Positions 8,771 through 18,279 are shown, numbered from the stretch's first letter. The stretch is 64,000 nt of DNA from Campylobacter gracilis (GCF_001190745.1 NZ_CP012196.1:930001-994000); one strand, 5' to 3'. Made by a program: numbers and translations. Notes: generated by a model not told the origin, from the letters alone.

Positions 8771-10030
8771 ATGAGTTCGATTCAAAAATTAGTAGCCAGC
8801 TACAAAGATAAAAATCTAGTTCTGCGCATAGTTACCGGCTTGATAATAGGCGCTATTTTGGGCTTTGTTGCGCGTTCGGCGGCAGGCGATATTGCGGCAG
8901 AGCACAATTCGTTTTTAATAAACGTAGTAGCTTTTGGGGAAATTTTAGGAAATTTATTCGTAGGTGCTCTTAAAGCGGTAGCTCCGATTTTAGTTTTTAT
9001 CTTGATTTTAAGCTCGATCGTAAATAAACAATACGGCAGTGCAAGCGGCTTAAAACGCGTGGTTGTTCTATATATCGTAGGCACCTTTTTAGCCTCGTGC
9101 GTGGGGGTAGCAGCCAGCTTTTTATTCCCTACGGAGCTTGCTCTAAGTAATGTTGGCGCGGCGGAAAATACCGCTCCTGCGAGCGTTTGGATCGTGCTAA
9201 AAGATCTGCTTTTTAAGGTCGTAGATAATCCGCTAAACGCTATCGCGCATGGAAACTACGTAGGAATTTTAACCTGGGCGATAGGTCTTGGCGTCGCGCT
9301 TAAATTTTGCACTAATGAAACAAAGAAAATTTTTACCGATCTGAGCGAAGCGGTAACTAAAATCGTGCAGTTTGTAATCCAGCTTGCGCCGTTTGGAATT
9401 TTCGGTCTAGTAGCTTCTACTGTGTATCAAACCGGCGTCGATGCGCTGCTTGGATACGTGCGAATCGTAGTCGTGCTAGTAGGTGCGATGGCGTTCGTAG
9501 CCCTCGTGGTAAATCCGCTCATCGTCTTTGCGGTAATCAAGAAAAATCCGTATCCGCTCGTATTTACCTGCCTGCGCGAAAGCGGCCTCACGGCGTTTTT
9601 CACCCGCAGCTCGGCGGCGAATATCCCGGTAAATTTAAATTTATGTAAAAAGCTCGGCATCAGCGACGAGCTAAGCTCGATCTCGATCCCTTTGGGAGCT
9701 ACGATAAATATGGCGGGCGCTGCGGTGGTAATCGCGATCTTGGCGCTTGCTGCGGCTCATACGCTTGGCGTGCGCCCCGATTTTTGGACGGCGCTACTGC
9801 TTTGCGTGGTCTCGGCAGTCGGTGCGTGCGGCGCTAGCGGCGTGCCTGGCGGCTCATTGATGCTGATACCGCTTGCGTGTTCGCTCTTTAATATCTCAAA
9901 CGATATCGCAATGCAGGTAGTCGCGATCGGCTTCATCATCGGCGTAATCCAAGACTCTGTAGAAACTGCGATCAATAGCTCCACGGACGTGATTTTTACG
10001 GCGATCGCGTCGCAAAGTATGCAAAAATAA
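8771..10030 (+). CDS. sstT: Serine/threonine:sodium symporter SstT
   Basis: A 419-aa inner-membrane protein of the dicarboxylate/amino acid:cation symporter (DAACS) family. The start ([20 protein letters not shown]) and [20 protein letters not shown] are typical of SstT, as is the substrate/cation-binding region [20 protein letters not shown], and the C-terminal part has the [20 protein letters not shown] hairpin. It imports serine and threonine with sodium; serine is a main carbon source for many Campylobacter. The ATG follows GAAAGGTAAAAA. A clear hairpin terminator (10047-10085) ends the transcript, so it is monocistronic. Confidence 0.93.
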   Translation: MSSIQKLVASYKDKNLVLRIVTGLIIGAILGFVARSAAGDIAAEHNSFLINVVAFGEILGNLFVGALKAVAPILVFILILSSIVNKQYGSASGLKRVVVLYIVGTFLASCVGVAASFLFPTELALSNVGAAENTAPASVWIVLKDLLFKVVDNPLNAIAHGNYVGILTWAIGLGVALKFCTNETKKIFTDLSEAVTKIVQFVIQLAPFGIFGLVASTVYQTGVDALLGYVRIVVVLVGAMAFVALVVNPLIVFAVIKKNPYPLVFTCLRESGLTAFFTRSSAANIPVNLNLCKKLGISDELSSISIPLGATINMAGAAVVIAILALAAAHTLGVRPDFWTALLLCVVSAVGACGASGVPGGSLMLIPLACSLFNISNDIAMQVVAIGFIIGVIQDSVETAINSSTDVIFTAIASQSMQK

Positions 10031-10046
10031 CTAACCTTAAAATTTT

Positions 10047-10085
10047 ACCGCGAATTCCGCTTAGACGGCGGATTTTGCGGTTTTT
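10047..10085 (+). terminator. Rho-independent terminator after sstT
   Basis: An outer stem ACCGC/GCGGT encloses an inner stem AATTCCGC/GCGGATT (one bulged base), with loop TTAGAC, and is followed directly by five T residues. It lies 17 bases after the sstT stop and before the pepF ribosome site. Confidence 0.75.
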
Positions 10086-10141
10086 AAAATTTTACTTATT
10101 CTTTTTTGATAAAATTATCCAAAAATTTTAAAAGGAAATCG

Positions 10142-12055
10142 ATGAATTGGAATTTAGGCGAGCTGTTTGCAAACGAAGCGGAATTTAGCGGCGCGATAGA
10201 TAGCGCCTCCGCGCAGGCTAGGGATTTTGAGCTTAAATTTAAAGATAAGCTGCACGCCCTTAGCGCGGAGGAGTTTTTAGACGCGCTTGAGCTTTATGAG
10301 AGCATCAGCGAGCAGATCGGCAAAATAATGAGCTTTGCGCATCTTAGATTCGCGCGAGATACGAGCCTTGGGGCGCAGCAGGCCAAGACAGAGCAGGCTT
10401 GCAACGACATTTCGCAGAGCCTGCTTTTTTTCGAGCTTGAGTTTAACGAGCTTGACGCCGCAAAACAGGACGAGTTTATCGCAGGGGGCGGGAGATTTAG
10501 ATACTATTTGAGCCTACTTAAGCGGCGCAAGGCTCACCAGCTAAGCTTGCCGCAAGAAAGCGTGCTTTTAAAAACTTCACCCGTAAGCGGTGAGGCGTTT
10601 TCGCGACTTTTTGACGAGAGCATGGCGCGGATGAGCTTTGATTTTCGCGGGCAAAAGCTTGGCGAGGAGGAAATTTTAAGCCTGCTTCATAGCTCCGATC
10701 GCGAGGTGCGAAAGGACGCCGCAGCCTCGCTAAGTGCGGTGCTAGAGCAAAATTCCCACCTGCTTGGCTACATCTACAATATGATCAAAACCGATCTTAA
10801 AATTCGCTGCGAGCTGCGCGGCTACGATAAAGCCGAGGCGGTGATGCACGAGGAAAATCAGATAAACATCGCAAGCGTCGATGCGCTGATCGCAGAGACG
10901 GAACGAAGCTTCGCTCTAGTCGGCAAATTTTACGCTAAAAAGCGCGAAATTTTAGGCTACGACGCGCTGTATGATTACGACAGATACGCGCCGCTTGGGG
11001 GCGATGAGAGCGAGTTTAGCTTCGGGCAGGCTAAGCAGATCGTGCTTGCGGCATTTGAAAAATTTAGCCCGAAATTTAAGCAGATCGCGCTGATCGCGTT
11101 TGAGCGAAACTGGATCGACGCGATGCCTACGCAAAATAAGCAAAGCGGCGCATTTTCGCATTCGGGCTCGCGCGATACGCACCCTTTCGTGCTTTTAAAT
11201 TTCACGCGCAAGCGCCGCGACGTATTTACCCTCGCGCACGAGCTGGGGCACGCGATACATCAGTATCTAAGCTACGGCGTGGGCTATTTTAACTCCTTTA
11301 CGCCGCTAACGACGGCAGAGACTGCGTCGGTTTTCTGCGAGATGCTGGTGTTTGATTATATGCGCGAAAATTTTTCAAATTTAAACGGTTTGTCGAATTT
11401 CAAAAGCACCGCCGCCTTGGACGGCTCGCAAAATTTTAAATGTAGCGCTTCGCAAGAGGCTCAGGGCGGTGAAATTCCAAACGAGCGCGCCGTAAAAAAC
11501 TCCGCCTCGCAAGACTCTGCGGGTTCGTGCGAGCTTGCTGCGAGCGATACGGATACGCCCTCGCAGACTGCAAACGATAAAGCCGCGCTGCGAGCGATGC
11601 TTGCGGCAAAGATCGAGGATATCTTCGCTACGCTTTACCGCCAGATCGGATTTACGACCTTTGAGCGGCGCGTGCATGCAAGCGCGGATGAGCTAAGCAT
11701 CGAGCGGCTGGGTGAGCTGTGGATGGAGGAGTCGCGCAAGATGTTTGCCGGCGAGCTAATCTTGCAGGATCATTACAAAAGCTGGTGGAGCTACATTCCG
11801 CACTTCGTTCACACGCCGTTTTACTGCTACTCCTATGCCTACGCGCAGCTTTTGGTGCTCGCGTTTTACGGGCTGTATAAGAGCGGCAGGCTCGAAAATT
11901 TCGTTCAAATTTACACTGAGTTTTTAAGCTCGGGCGGCAGCGACGCGCCGCAAAAGCTGGTGGCAAAATTCGGCTTTGACATCAATAAAAGCGAGTTTTG
12001 GCGCATCGGCATAGAACAGGTCGCGGCGCTTGTAGATGAGTTTGTGAGGGGTTAG
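10142..12055 (+). CDS. pepF: Oligoendopeptidase F (M3 family zinc peptidase) with an inserted low-complexity segment
   Basis: A cytoplasmic zinc metallopeptidase that cleaves short peptides. The zinc site HELGHAIHQ is at about residues 366-374, with the downstream glutamate ligand in TTAETASVFCEML. The ATG at 10142 was chosen for its AAAGGAAATCG ribosome site; an upstream in-frame start lacks one. The 637-aa length exceeds the usual 570-600. The excess is a 65-70 residue Ser/Ala/Asn/Gln-rich stretch at about residues 411-480, between the glutamate-ligand helix and KIEDIFATLYRQIGF, where family members normally have a short helix-loop. First gene of a run with the next gene one base away. Confidence 0.93.
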   Translation: MNWNLGELFANEAEFSGAIDSASAQARDFELKFKDKLHALSAEEFLDALELYESISEQIGKIMSFAHLRFARDTSLGAQQAKTEQACNDISQSLLFFELEFNELDAAKQDEFIAGGGRFRYYLSLLKRRKAHQLSLPQESVLLKTSPVSGEAFSRLFDESMARMSFDFRGQKLGEEEILSLLHSSDREVRKDAAASLSAVLEQNSHLLGYIYNMIKTDLKIRCELRGYDKAEAVMHEENQINIASVDALIAETERSFALVGKFYAKKREILGYDALYDYDRYAPLGGDESEFSFGQAKQIVLAAFEKFSPKFKQIALIAFERNWIDAMPTQNKQSGAFSHSGSRDTHPFVLLNFTRKRRDVFTLAHELGHAIHQYLSYGVGYFNSFTPLTTAETASVFCEMLVFDYMRENFSNLNGLSNFKSTAALDGSQNFKCSASQEAQGGEIPNERAVKNSASQDSAGSCELAASDTDTPSQTANDKAALRAMLAAKIEDIFATLYRQIGFTTFERRVHASADELSIERLGELWMEESRKMFAGELILQDHYKSWWSYIPHFVHTPFYCYSYAYAQLLVLAFYGLYKSGRLENFVQIYTEFLSSGGSDAPQKLVAKFGFDINKSEFWRIGIEQVAALVDEFVRG

Positions 12056-12056
12056 G

Positions 12057-12464
12057 ATGATAGATAAAATTTTAAAAGACGATAAATTTATCGCTGCGAG
12101 TAGTGCAAATATAGGCGCGGTTTTGGATTACGTTTTGGCTCTTGGATATGGATTTGGCATCGTTGCGAGGACGGATCAGATAAAATTTGACCCGCCGCTG
12201 CCGGAGGAAATTTTAAAAAGCTTCAAAATGCCCGCGATCTTTTTGCAGCTGGAGGAATACACGCTTTCTAGCGCGCATCTTAGCAAGGATGAGCTGGTTT
12301 TCGAGGCGGGATTTGGGCCGCAGGATTTTGCAAGCACGCTTAGCGTGCCGTTTTACGCGGTCTTGCAGATCGTCGTGGACGGCAAGCCTATCGCGGTAAA
12401 TTTCTCCCAGCCCGAGTCCGAGTGGCTTAAACGCGAAAAATCGCGTAAAATTTTCTCAAAATGA
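12057..12464 (+). CDS. Small protein of unknown function, possibly SspB-like
   Basis: A 135-aa soluble protein without signal peptide or membrane segment. It follows pepF by one base and overlaps the helicase gene by ATGA, so the three are probably co-translated. The central part (SAHLSKDELVFEAGFGPQDF, then STLSVPFYAVLQIVVDGK) follows the hydrophobic pattern of the SspB ClpX-adaptor fold, in which an aRFGG-type turn leads to a VPvxAVLAIxA strand. This is a pattern-level inference; sequence identity to classical SspB is low. Otherwise a conserved hypothetical. Confidence 0.8.
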   Translation: MIDKILKDDKFIAASSANIGAVLDYVLALGYGFGIVARTDQIKFDPPLPEEILKSFKMPAIFLQLEEYTLSSAHLSKDELVFEAGFGPQDFASTLSVPFYAVLQIVVDGKPIAVNFSQPESEWLKREKSRKIFSK

Positions 12465-14521
12465 GTGATATTTTAGAGGGTCTTAATCCTACTCAGCGCG
12501 AGGCTGCGAGCCACGTGGATGGAGCGATGCTAATCTTAGCGGGTGCTGGTAGCGGCAAAACTAAAACGATCACCGCGCGTCTTGCCTATCTGCTATCAAA
12601 CGGCGTGCCTCCGGGAAATACTCTCACGCTTACGTTTACGAACAAAGCCGCCACCGAGATGCGCTCGCGAGCGCTTAATCTGATAAGCGGGTTAAATTTA
12701 AGCGGAGTGCCGCTTCTGTGCACATTTCATAAATTCGGGCTTTTGTTTTTGAAATTTCATATTAGCGAGCTTGGGCGCAGCGCAAACTTCCAAGTAATCG
12801 ATACCGACGATAAGAAAAAGATCATCAAGGGCTTTGAGATAAATTTGCCCACATCGCTATTGGCAGCTAAAATTTCAACTTACAAAAATTCTCTAATCGG
12901 CCCCAAAGATATCGACGAGCTTCTAAAGGGCGAAGAGGACGAGCTAAGCAGGATGTATAGCGGATTTTACGCGCATTGCGCTGATGCATATAAGCGCTAC
13001 GAGGCGTATTTGGCGGCGAATAATCTTGTAGATTTCGATGATCTGCTGATATTGCCGTATAAAATTTTAAGCGCCAATGAGCGGCTATGCGATGAAATTT
13101 CGCGCCGTTACGTCTATATCACGGTGGATGAGTATCAGGACACCAACGACATTCAATTCAAACTGCTGCAAAAGCTTTGTGCCGCGCACGAAAACCTCGT
13201 GGTGGTGGGTGATGACGATCAGAGTATCTACGGCTGGCGCGGCGCACGGATAGAAAATATCTTAAATTTTAAAGATCAGTTCTCAAACGTAAAATTTATC
13301 AAACTCGAGCAGAATTACCGCTCCACAGATGAAATTTTATCTGCTGCCAACGAGCTCATCTCGCATAACAAAAACCGCCTCGGCAAGAGCCTTACTAGCA
13401 TGAACGGCGGCGGCGAAAAGATCGAAATTTTGCGTTCAGACGAGGAGAGTATCGAGGCGGCAAAGATCGCAGAAGCTATCAAAAAGCTACTTTCAAGCGG
13501 AGTAGCGCCCTCTCAAATCGCCGTGCTTTACCGCGTAAACGCTCTGTCGCGCGCGCTGGAAGAGGGGCTGAATCGCGCCAAAATCCCGTATAAAATGGTA
13601 GGCGGCGTGAAATTTTACGAGCGCGCCGAGATCAAGGATACGATCGCCTATCTGCGCTTAGTAAACGACGAGCACGACGACTTTTCGATGAGGCGGATCA
13701 TAAACGTGCCCAAGCGCGGCATCGGCAAGGTCTCGCTGGCAAAGCTCGAGGAGCTTTCGCGCCTGCGACTCATCAGTCTATTTGATGCGTTTAGTGAGCC
13801 TGATGCGGGGCTTAGCGCCAAGGCGGCGCAGGCTCTAGCGGAGCTTAAAAGCGGCATCGCTTCTATTTCCGCACTAGCCGATACTATCAAAAAAATAGAG
13901 GCGCTAGAGCCCACTTTCGGGCTAAAGGCTTACTACGCCTCGCTTCCGGACGGCGCCGATCGGGTAGCGAACATCGACGAGTTTTTAGCTATGCTAAAGG
14001 ACGAAGCTAGCAATAAACCCGATTTTGATCTGGCGGAATTTTTAAACGAGCTAAGCCTTCTTAGCGATCAGGACGCCATCATGGGCGATGCGATAAACAT
14101 AATGAGCGTGCATGCTAGCAAAGGGCTTGAGTTCGAGCATCTTTTCGTAATCGGGCTGGAGGAGGGGTTTTTCCCGCTTTTGGGCGACAGCAATGACATC
14201 GAGGAGGAGCGCAGACTCGCATACGTAGCGATTACGCGCGCCAAGCGCACGCTTACGCTTAGCTTTGCTGCTAGCCGCTTTTATCGCGGCAAGCGCGAGA
14301 GGCTGGACGCTAGCAGGTTTATAGCCGAGGCGGGTTTGGTAGCCAAAGAGCCGCCGCGCGAGCAAAGTAGCGGCTTTAGCAAGGGCGAGCTGATCAAACA
14401 CAAACTCTTTGGTATCGGACAGATCACGGCGGTAAACGGCGACCGACTCACTATAAATTTCGGCGGAATTTCGCGCGTGATAATGTCAAATTTCGTAGAA
14501 AAGATCGGCTCTTATGAATAG
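12461..14521 (+). CDS. uvrD: UvrD/Rep-family ATP-dependent DNA helicase
   Basis: A superfamily 1A 3'-5' helicase of 686 aa for DNA repair and replication restart. Visible motifs are Q-motif LNPTQREAA, Walker A AGAGSGKT (residues 27-34), TFTNKAATEM (Ia), VDEYQDTN (II), VVGDDDQSIYGWRGA (III), LEQNYRS (IV), MSVHASKGLEFEHLFVIGLE (V) and VAITRAKRTL (VI). The C-terminal 50 residues form a small Tudor-like end (HKLFGIGQITAVNGDRLTIN) as in UvrD/PcrA. It overlaps the gene before it by 4 bases and truB by 8. UvrD versus Rep cannot be settled by eye. Confidence 0.95.
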   Translation: MSDILEGLNPTQREAASHVDGAMLILAGAGSGKTKTITARLAYLLSNGVPPGNTLTLTFTNKAATEMRSRALNLISGLNLSGVPLLCTFHKFGLLFLKFHISELGRSANFQVIDTDDKKKIIKGFEINLPTSLLAAKISTYKNSLIGPKDIDELLKGEEDELSRMYSGFYAHCADAYKRYEAYLAANNLVDFDDLLILPYKILSANERLCDEISRRYVYITVDEYQDTNDIQFKLLQKLCAAHENLVVVGDDDQSIYGWRGARIENILNFKDQFSNVKFIKLEQNYRSTDEILSAANELISHNKNRLGKSLTSMNGGGEKIEILRSDEESIEAAKIAEAIKKLLSSGVAPSQIAVLYRVNALSRALEEGLNRAKIPYKMVGGVKFYERAEIKDTIAYLRLVNDEHDDFSMRRIINVPKRGIGKVSLAKLEELSRLRLISLFDAFSEPDAGLSAKAAQALAELKSGIASISALADTIKKIEALEPTFGLKAYYASLPDGADRVANIDEFLAMLKDEASNKPDFDLAEFLNELSLLSDQDAIMGDAINIMSVHASKGLEFEHLFVIGLEEGFFPLLGDSNDIEEERRLAYVAITRAKRTLTLSFAASRFYRGKRERLDASRFIAEAGLVAKEPPREQSSGFSKGELIKHKLFGIGQITAVNGDRLTINFGGISRVIMSNFVEKIGSYE

Positions 14522-15362
14522 ATTGTTTTTGGCGGACAAGCCCGCGGGCATCGGCAGCAATAAATTTTTAAGCGCTCTTAAGCGCAAATACGGCGTGAAA
14601 AAGGCTGGCTTTAGCGGCACGCTCGATCCTTTCGCGAGCGGCGCGCTGATTGTCGCGTTCGGGCAATACGCGCGCTTTTTTAGATTTTTAAAAAAGGAGC
14701 CAAAAATCTACGCTGCGACGCTGTGGCTGGGCGCGCAAAGCCCAAGCGGAGATAATGAAAATATCGAGCGTGTGGAACAAATCCCGCCGCTTTCGCGCAA
14801 GGTTTTAGATGCCGCGATAGCGCAAATGCGCGGTGAGATAAAATTTATCCCGCCCGCTTTCAGCGCCAAGAAAATTGACGGTGTGCGCGCATACAAGCTC
14901 GCTCGCGCAGGCGAAGAGGTGAGCCTAAAAGAGAGCTCGATGCGGGTTTTTGATGCCGAAATTTTAAGCTACGCTCATCCATTCGTGAGCTTTCGCGTTG
15001 CGCTTAGCGAGGGCGGCTACGTGCGCTCTTTTGCGCAAATTTTAGCAGAAAAACTAGGCGTTTGCGGTACGCTAAGCGCGCTTAGGCGGGAGAGCGAGGG
15101 GGCTTTCGATTTGAAAGATCCGCGTTTTGCGGATGAGGCGGCGCTAAATCCGCTCGAGTTTTTGGACCTCGCGCCGAACTTTTACGACGGCGACGCGCGC
15201 GACGTGATCTTGGGTAAAAAGCTTGCCGCAAAGGATCTGGCGAGCCGCGCAGACGGGCGCTATCTGCTTATCTGCGGCGATTTTTACTCGATCATCGAGA
15301 TAAGCTCGGGCGAGGTGCGCTATCTTTGGAACGACGTTCCGATCGCAGGCGGCGCGTTTTAA
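14514..15362 (+). CDS. truB: tRNA pseudouridine-55 synthase
   Basis: Converts U55 to pseudouridine in the T-loop of tRNAs. The 282-aa protein has the catalytic-Asp motif AGFSGTLDPFASGALIVAFG (about residues 31-50), the KxxGxGSN-type start DKPAGIGSN, and the conserved Tyr motif region (PPAFSAKKIDGVRAYKLAR). Its start lies inside the end of uvrD (8-base overlap), indicating translational coupling. In C. jejuni the next gene is csrA; here 829 bp without a gene follow. Confidence 0.95.
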   Translation: MNRLFLADKPAGIGSNKFLSALKRKYGVKKAGFSGTLDPFASGALIVAFGQYARFFRFLKKEPKIYAATLWLGAQSPSGDNENIERVEQIPPLSRKVLDAAIAQMRGEIKFIPPAFSAKKIDGVRAYKLARAGEEVSLKESSMRVFDAEILSYAHPFVSFRVALSEGGYVRSFAQILAEKLGVCGTLSALRRESEGAFDLKDPRFADEAALNPLEFLDLAPNFYDGDARDVILGKKLAAKDLASRADGRYLLICGDFYSIIEISSGEVRYLWNDVPIAGGAF

Positions 15363-16191
15363 TCAGCGGCTCTAGCCTGCGGCGGAATTTTGATCGGGCG
15401 GCCCTGGCTTGAAATTTGAGCGGTTATAAATACGGCGCGTTTTAAATTTACTTGCATAGCGCGCTGCTATGTGCGGTTAAATTCTATCGCAGACGGCGGC
15501 GACTCGAGTGATCGCGCTCTTTTGTTGTGCACGGATCGCAAAATCTGCCTCAGGCGGTGTAAATTTAAACGCGCGGCTAGGCGGGCGGCGCTCGCTTGTG
15601 AAAAGGCATAAATCCGCGGGGGCTAAATTTAAACGCGGCGAATCCGGCGGAGCGGCGTTTCGATTTGCTTTTCGGTGCGCGATGACGGCTCGCTGCGAGA
15701 TTAAAATTTCGCGATTTACAAAGCGCGCAGGTCGGGGCTTATCGCGGCGCGCCAAGCGCCTCTGCCGAATGAAATTCTAGCTTGCGGCGGTGCGTAGTCT
15801 GCGCCGATAGGTTTGATTTTACGGCGGGCGGCGTACTGCTAAACTAAATTTATGATCTAGTGTGGCGTGCAGCGACGCGGCTAGAATTTTGCCGGCTTGG
15901 AATTTTAATCGCTAAGATAGATTTGCGCCGCGAGTTGAAATTTAGCTGCGTGCGTTGCGGATTAAAATTTCGCGCTTTATAAAATTTACGTATCGGGTGC
16001 CGCGATCGCGGGCTAAATTCCGCGGCGCGCACTTTACGGCACGCGGTTTTAAATTTTGATCGCACTGGACGGGGCGTGCCGCAGGCTGAAATTTAACTCG
16101 CGTACGGATTGAAATTTTAATCGCGCTAAATGGGCTTGCGGCGGGCTAAATTTAACGAAAATGTGCCAAATAGCGGCAAAGGAGTAAAATT
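15363..16191. other. 829-bp spacer between truB and ispE; expected csrA not found
   Basis: No frame here starts with the CsrA pattern (MLILxRKxxE) or shows coding character with a ribosome site. The DNA is G+C-rich with AAATTT words at uneven intervals. Three imperfect copies of a unit of about 45 bp, AAATTTTAATCGC followed after about 20 bases by a GCGGGCTAAATTTAAC-like end, begin near 15900, 16051 and 16112. The ispE ribosome site GGAG lies at 16181. Confidence 0.6.
15899..16156. repeat. Three degenerate copies of a ~45-bp unit upstream of ispE
   Basis: Copies start near 15900, 16051 and 16112. Each opens with an AATTTT(A/G)ATCGC word, continues with a variable G+C-rich middle containing GCCGC/GCGGC, and closes with (T/C)TGAAATTTA or CTAAATTTAAC. 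The second and third copies are nearly adjacent (about 60 bases start to start). They were aligned by eye only. Confidence 0.5.
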
Positions 16192-16935
16192 TTGAAGGCC
16201 TATGCAAAGATCAATGTTTTTTTAAAAGTCGTCGGCACGCGCGGCGGTTACCACGAGATCGCCTCGCGTTTTGTACTGCGCAGAGAGCTTTTTGATGAGA
16301 TAAGCTTTGAGCGCGCGAGCGGCTTTGCGCTTGAATGCGACGCCGCACAGATCGCGGACAATATAATTTTAAAAGCCAAGGCGGCGCTTGAGCGGGCGGG
16401 CTTTGCGCGCGAGCTTGCGGAGTTTTTCAGCTCGCACAAGATCGTGCTTAAAAAGCGAATTCCGATCGGCGCGGGTCTTGGGGGCGGCAGTAGCGACGCG
16501 GCGGCGTTTTTGCGGCTTGCGAACGAGGAATTAAATTTAAAAATTTCGCGCGAGCGGCTTACCAAAATCGCGCAAAATATCGGCGCGGACGTCGCGTTTT
16601 TTGTTAGCGGGCTTGAGGCCGCAAACGTGCGCGGTATCGGCGAGATCATTGAGCCTTTCGAGGACAGCTTGCCCGCGATCGAAATTTTAACGCCCGCGAT
16701 CTTTTGCTCTACCGGCGCGGTTTATAATGAGTTTCGCGCAAGCTTTATGCAAAATATAGACGCCACACAGGCTCGGCAGATGCTTAGCCTAAGCAGCGAG
16801 CAGCTGCTGGCGCAATATGGCGGCTTTCAGCTAAACGATCTTTTCGCGCCGTGCATAAAGCTATATCCGCAGATGGATAGGTATCGCGATATGTTTCTAA
16901 GCGGCAGCGGCAGCAGCGTGTTTTTCTTAAAATAA
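16192..16935 (+). CDS. ispE: 4-diphosphocytidyl-2-C-methyl-D-erythritol kinase
   Basis: Phosphorylates CDP-ME in the MEP pathway of isoprenoid synthesis; ispG, of the same pathway, lies at 48.8 kb. The 247-aa GHMP kinase begins KAYAKINVFLKVVGTRGGYH, with the KINL-type lysine, and has the glycine/serine-rich ATP loop PIGAGLGGGSSDAAAF at about residues 94-109 and GADVAFF following. The start codon is TTG at 16192, supported by AAAGGAG seven bases upstream. It is followed by smpB in the same direction. Confidence 0.95.
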   Translation: MKAYAKINVFLKVVGTRGGYHEIASRFVLRRELFDEISFERASGFALECDAAQIADNIILKAKAALERAGFARELAEFFSSHKIVLKKRIPIGAGLGGGSSDAAAFLRLANEELNLKISRERLTKIAQNIGADVAFFVSGLEAANVRGIGEIIEPFEDSLPAIEILTPAIFCSTGAVYNEFRASFMQNIDATQARQMLSLSSEQLLAQYGGFQLNDLFAPCIKLYPQMDRYRDMFLSGSGSSVFFLK

Positions 16936-17060
16936 GAATTCCAAGGCGCGCGGTTAAAATTTAAAAGCTAAATTTAAAGATAAAATTTAAAATTCGCTCG
17001 CCCGCTTTTAAATTTAAGCAAAAACGGGCTAAGCTTAGGACTAAATTTAGAAGGAAAAAG

Positions 17061-17525
17061 ATGAAAGAACTGAGTAAAAATCGCAAGGCATTTCACGATT
17101 TTACGATACTTGAAAGCTTTGAGGCGGGCATCGTTCTAAAGGGCAGCGAGGTCAAAGCTTTGCGCGCGGGCAGGGGCAATCTCAAAGATAGTTTTTGTCG
17201 CGTGATCCGCGGCGAGCTGTTTTTGCTAAATGCCCATATCAGCTATCTTGAAAGCACTAACGCGCATTTTCGTCCAGACGAAGGAGCCGCGCGAAAGCTT
17301 TTAATGCACCGAAAACAGATCGACAAGCTTTTAGGCGCGGTTAGCAAAGAGGGCCTTACCATCGTGGTTTTGTCGCTGTATCTGAATGATAAAAACCGCG
17401 TAAAGGCGCGTATCGCTTTGGCAAAAGGCAAAAATCTGCACGACAAGCGTGAATCGCTAAAGCGCAAGGAAGCCGACCGCGAAGCGCAAAGCGCGATGAA
17501 GCGATACGACAAGCATTCATTTTAA
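17061..17525 (+). CDS. smpB: SsrA-binding protein SmpB
   Basis: Binds tmRNA and delivers it to stalled ribosomes for trans-translation. The 154-aa protein has the family start ([20 protein letters not shown]), the tmRNA-binding [18 protein letters not shown], and a basic C-terminal tail ([18 protein letters not shown]) that enters the mRNA channel. An AGAAGGAAAAAG ribosome site precedes the ATG. Position between ispE and the thioredoxin lipoprotein matches C. jejuni. The ssrA RNA gene itself was not seen in the window. Confidence 0.96.
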   Translation: MKELSKNRKAFHDFTILESFEAGIVLKGSEVKALRAGRGNLKDSFCRVIRGELFLLNAHISYLESTNAHFRPDEGAARKLLMHRKQIDKLLGAVSKEGLTIVVLSLYLNDKNRVKARIALAKGKNLHDKRESLKRKEADREAQSAMKRYDKHSF

Positions 17526-17580
17526 ATTCACAAAACTTTGGTTAAAATGCGGGCTTAAATTTAAACTCCAAGGAAATTGA

Positions 17581-18279
17581 ATGAAAAAATTTTTACTATT
17601 ATGCTTGGCGATTTTTGTCTTAAGCGGCTGCGGAGATGATTCGCAGAAAAAGACGGGCTCTGCGGGAGAGAATCCTGCCGCGAGCGAGAATCAGATAGTA
17701 AAAAATTCCGCTCAAGATAAAAATGGCGAGCGTATTGGTGGAGAGAGCGGCGAGGAGGTAGCTTTTACGCCGTTTAAAACGGGCGAGCGATTTACGCTTA
17801 AAAGCGTCGTAGGCGGCGAGGTAACGATTGAGCGGACAGAAAAGGGCTTTAAGCTAGCGGACAGCGATAAAATTTTAATGTTTGATATTTTTGGTACTTA
17901 CTGCCAGCCGTGCCGCATCGAAGCGCCGCATCTGATGGACTTTCAGCTAAAAAATTCCGCGGATTTTCTGATGGTCGGGCTAATCTATTTCGAGGATATT
18001 ACCGATGCGCAAGTGATCGAAAATTTTACGAAAAAGTTTAATGCCTATTATTTCATCTCCAATTCAAAACAAAACGAGCGTATAGTAGGTCAAATTTTAA
18101 GCGACATCGGTTATCGTCACGCGCTTTCGATCCCTTTTAAGGTAGTACTTAAAGATGGAAAATATCAAAGGCTTACCGACATTAACGAGGGTGATGAGCG
18201 GGGCAAGCCGTATTACTTAGGCATGGTCGATACTGATGTGATAAAAAGCGATATCGCCAGGATAAAAAATGGCAACTAA
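17581..18279 (+). CDS. Thioredoxin-like lipoprotein (TlpA/ResA type)
   Basis: A 232-aa envelope protein with a lipoprotein signal (VLSGC, lipidated Cys17) and an unstructured, Ser/Asn/Glu-rich linker to about residue 55. A thioredoxin fold follows, with the redox motif GTYCQPC (Cys108 and Cys111) before RIEAPHL and a cis-Pro region in ALSIPFKVVLKDG. It probably acts as a periplasmic disulfide reductant or oxidant. An AAGGAAATTG ribosome site precedes the ATG. Its last 11 bases overlap clpS, a coupling also found in C. jejuni, although the proteins act in different compartments. Confidence 0.88.
   Translation: MKKFLLLCLAIFVLSGCGDDSQKKTGSAGENPAASENQIVKNSAQDKNGERIGGESGEEVAFTPFKTGERFTLKSVVGGEVTIERTEKGFKLADSDKILMFDIFGTYCQPCRIEAPHLMDFQLKNSADFLMVGLIYFEDITDAQVIENFTKKFNAYYFISNSKQNERIVGQILSDIGYRHALSIPFKVVLKDGKYQRLTDINEGDERGKPYYLGMVDTDVIKSDIARIKNGN

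Noticed and set aside
15508-15780. 90-codon plus-strand frame between truB and ispE
   Set aside because: Arg/Ala/Lys-rich translation of G+C-rich repeat DNA, no ribosome site and not CsrA-like.
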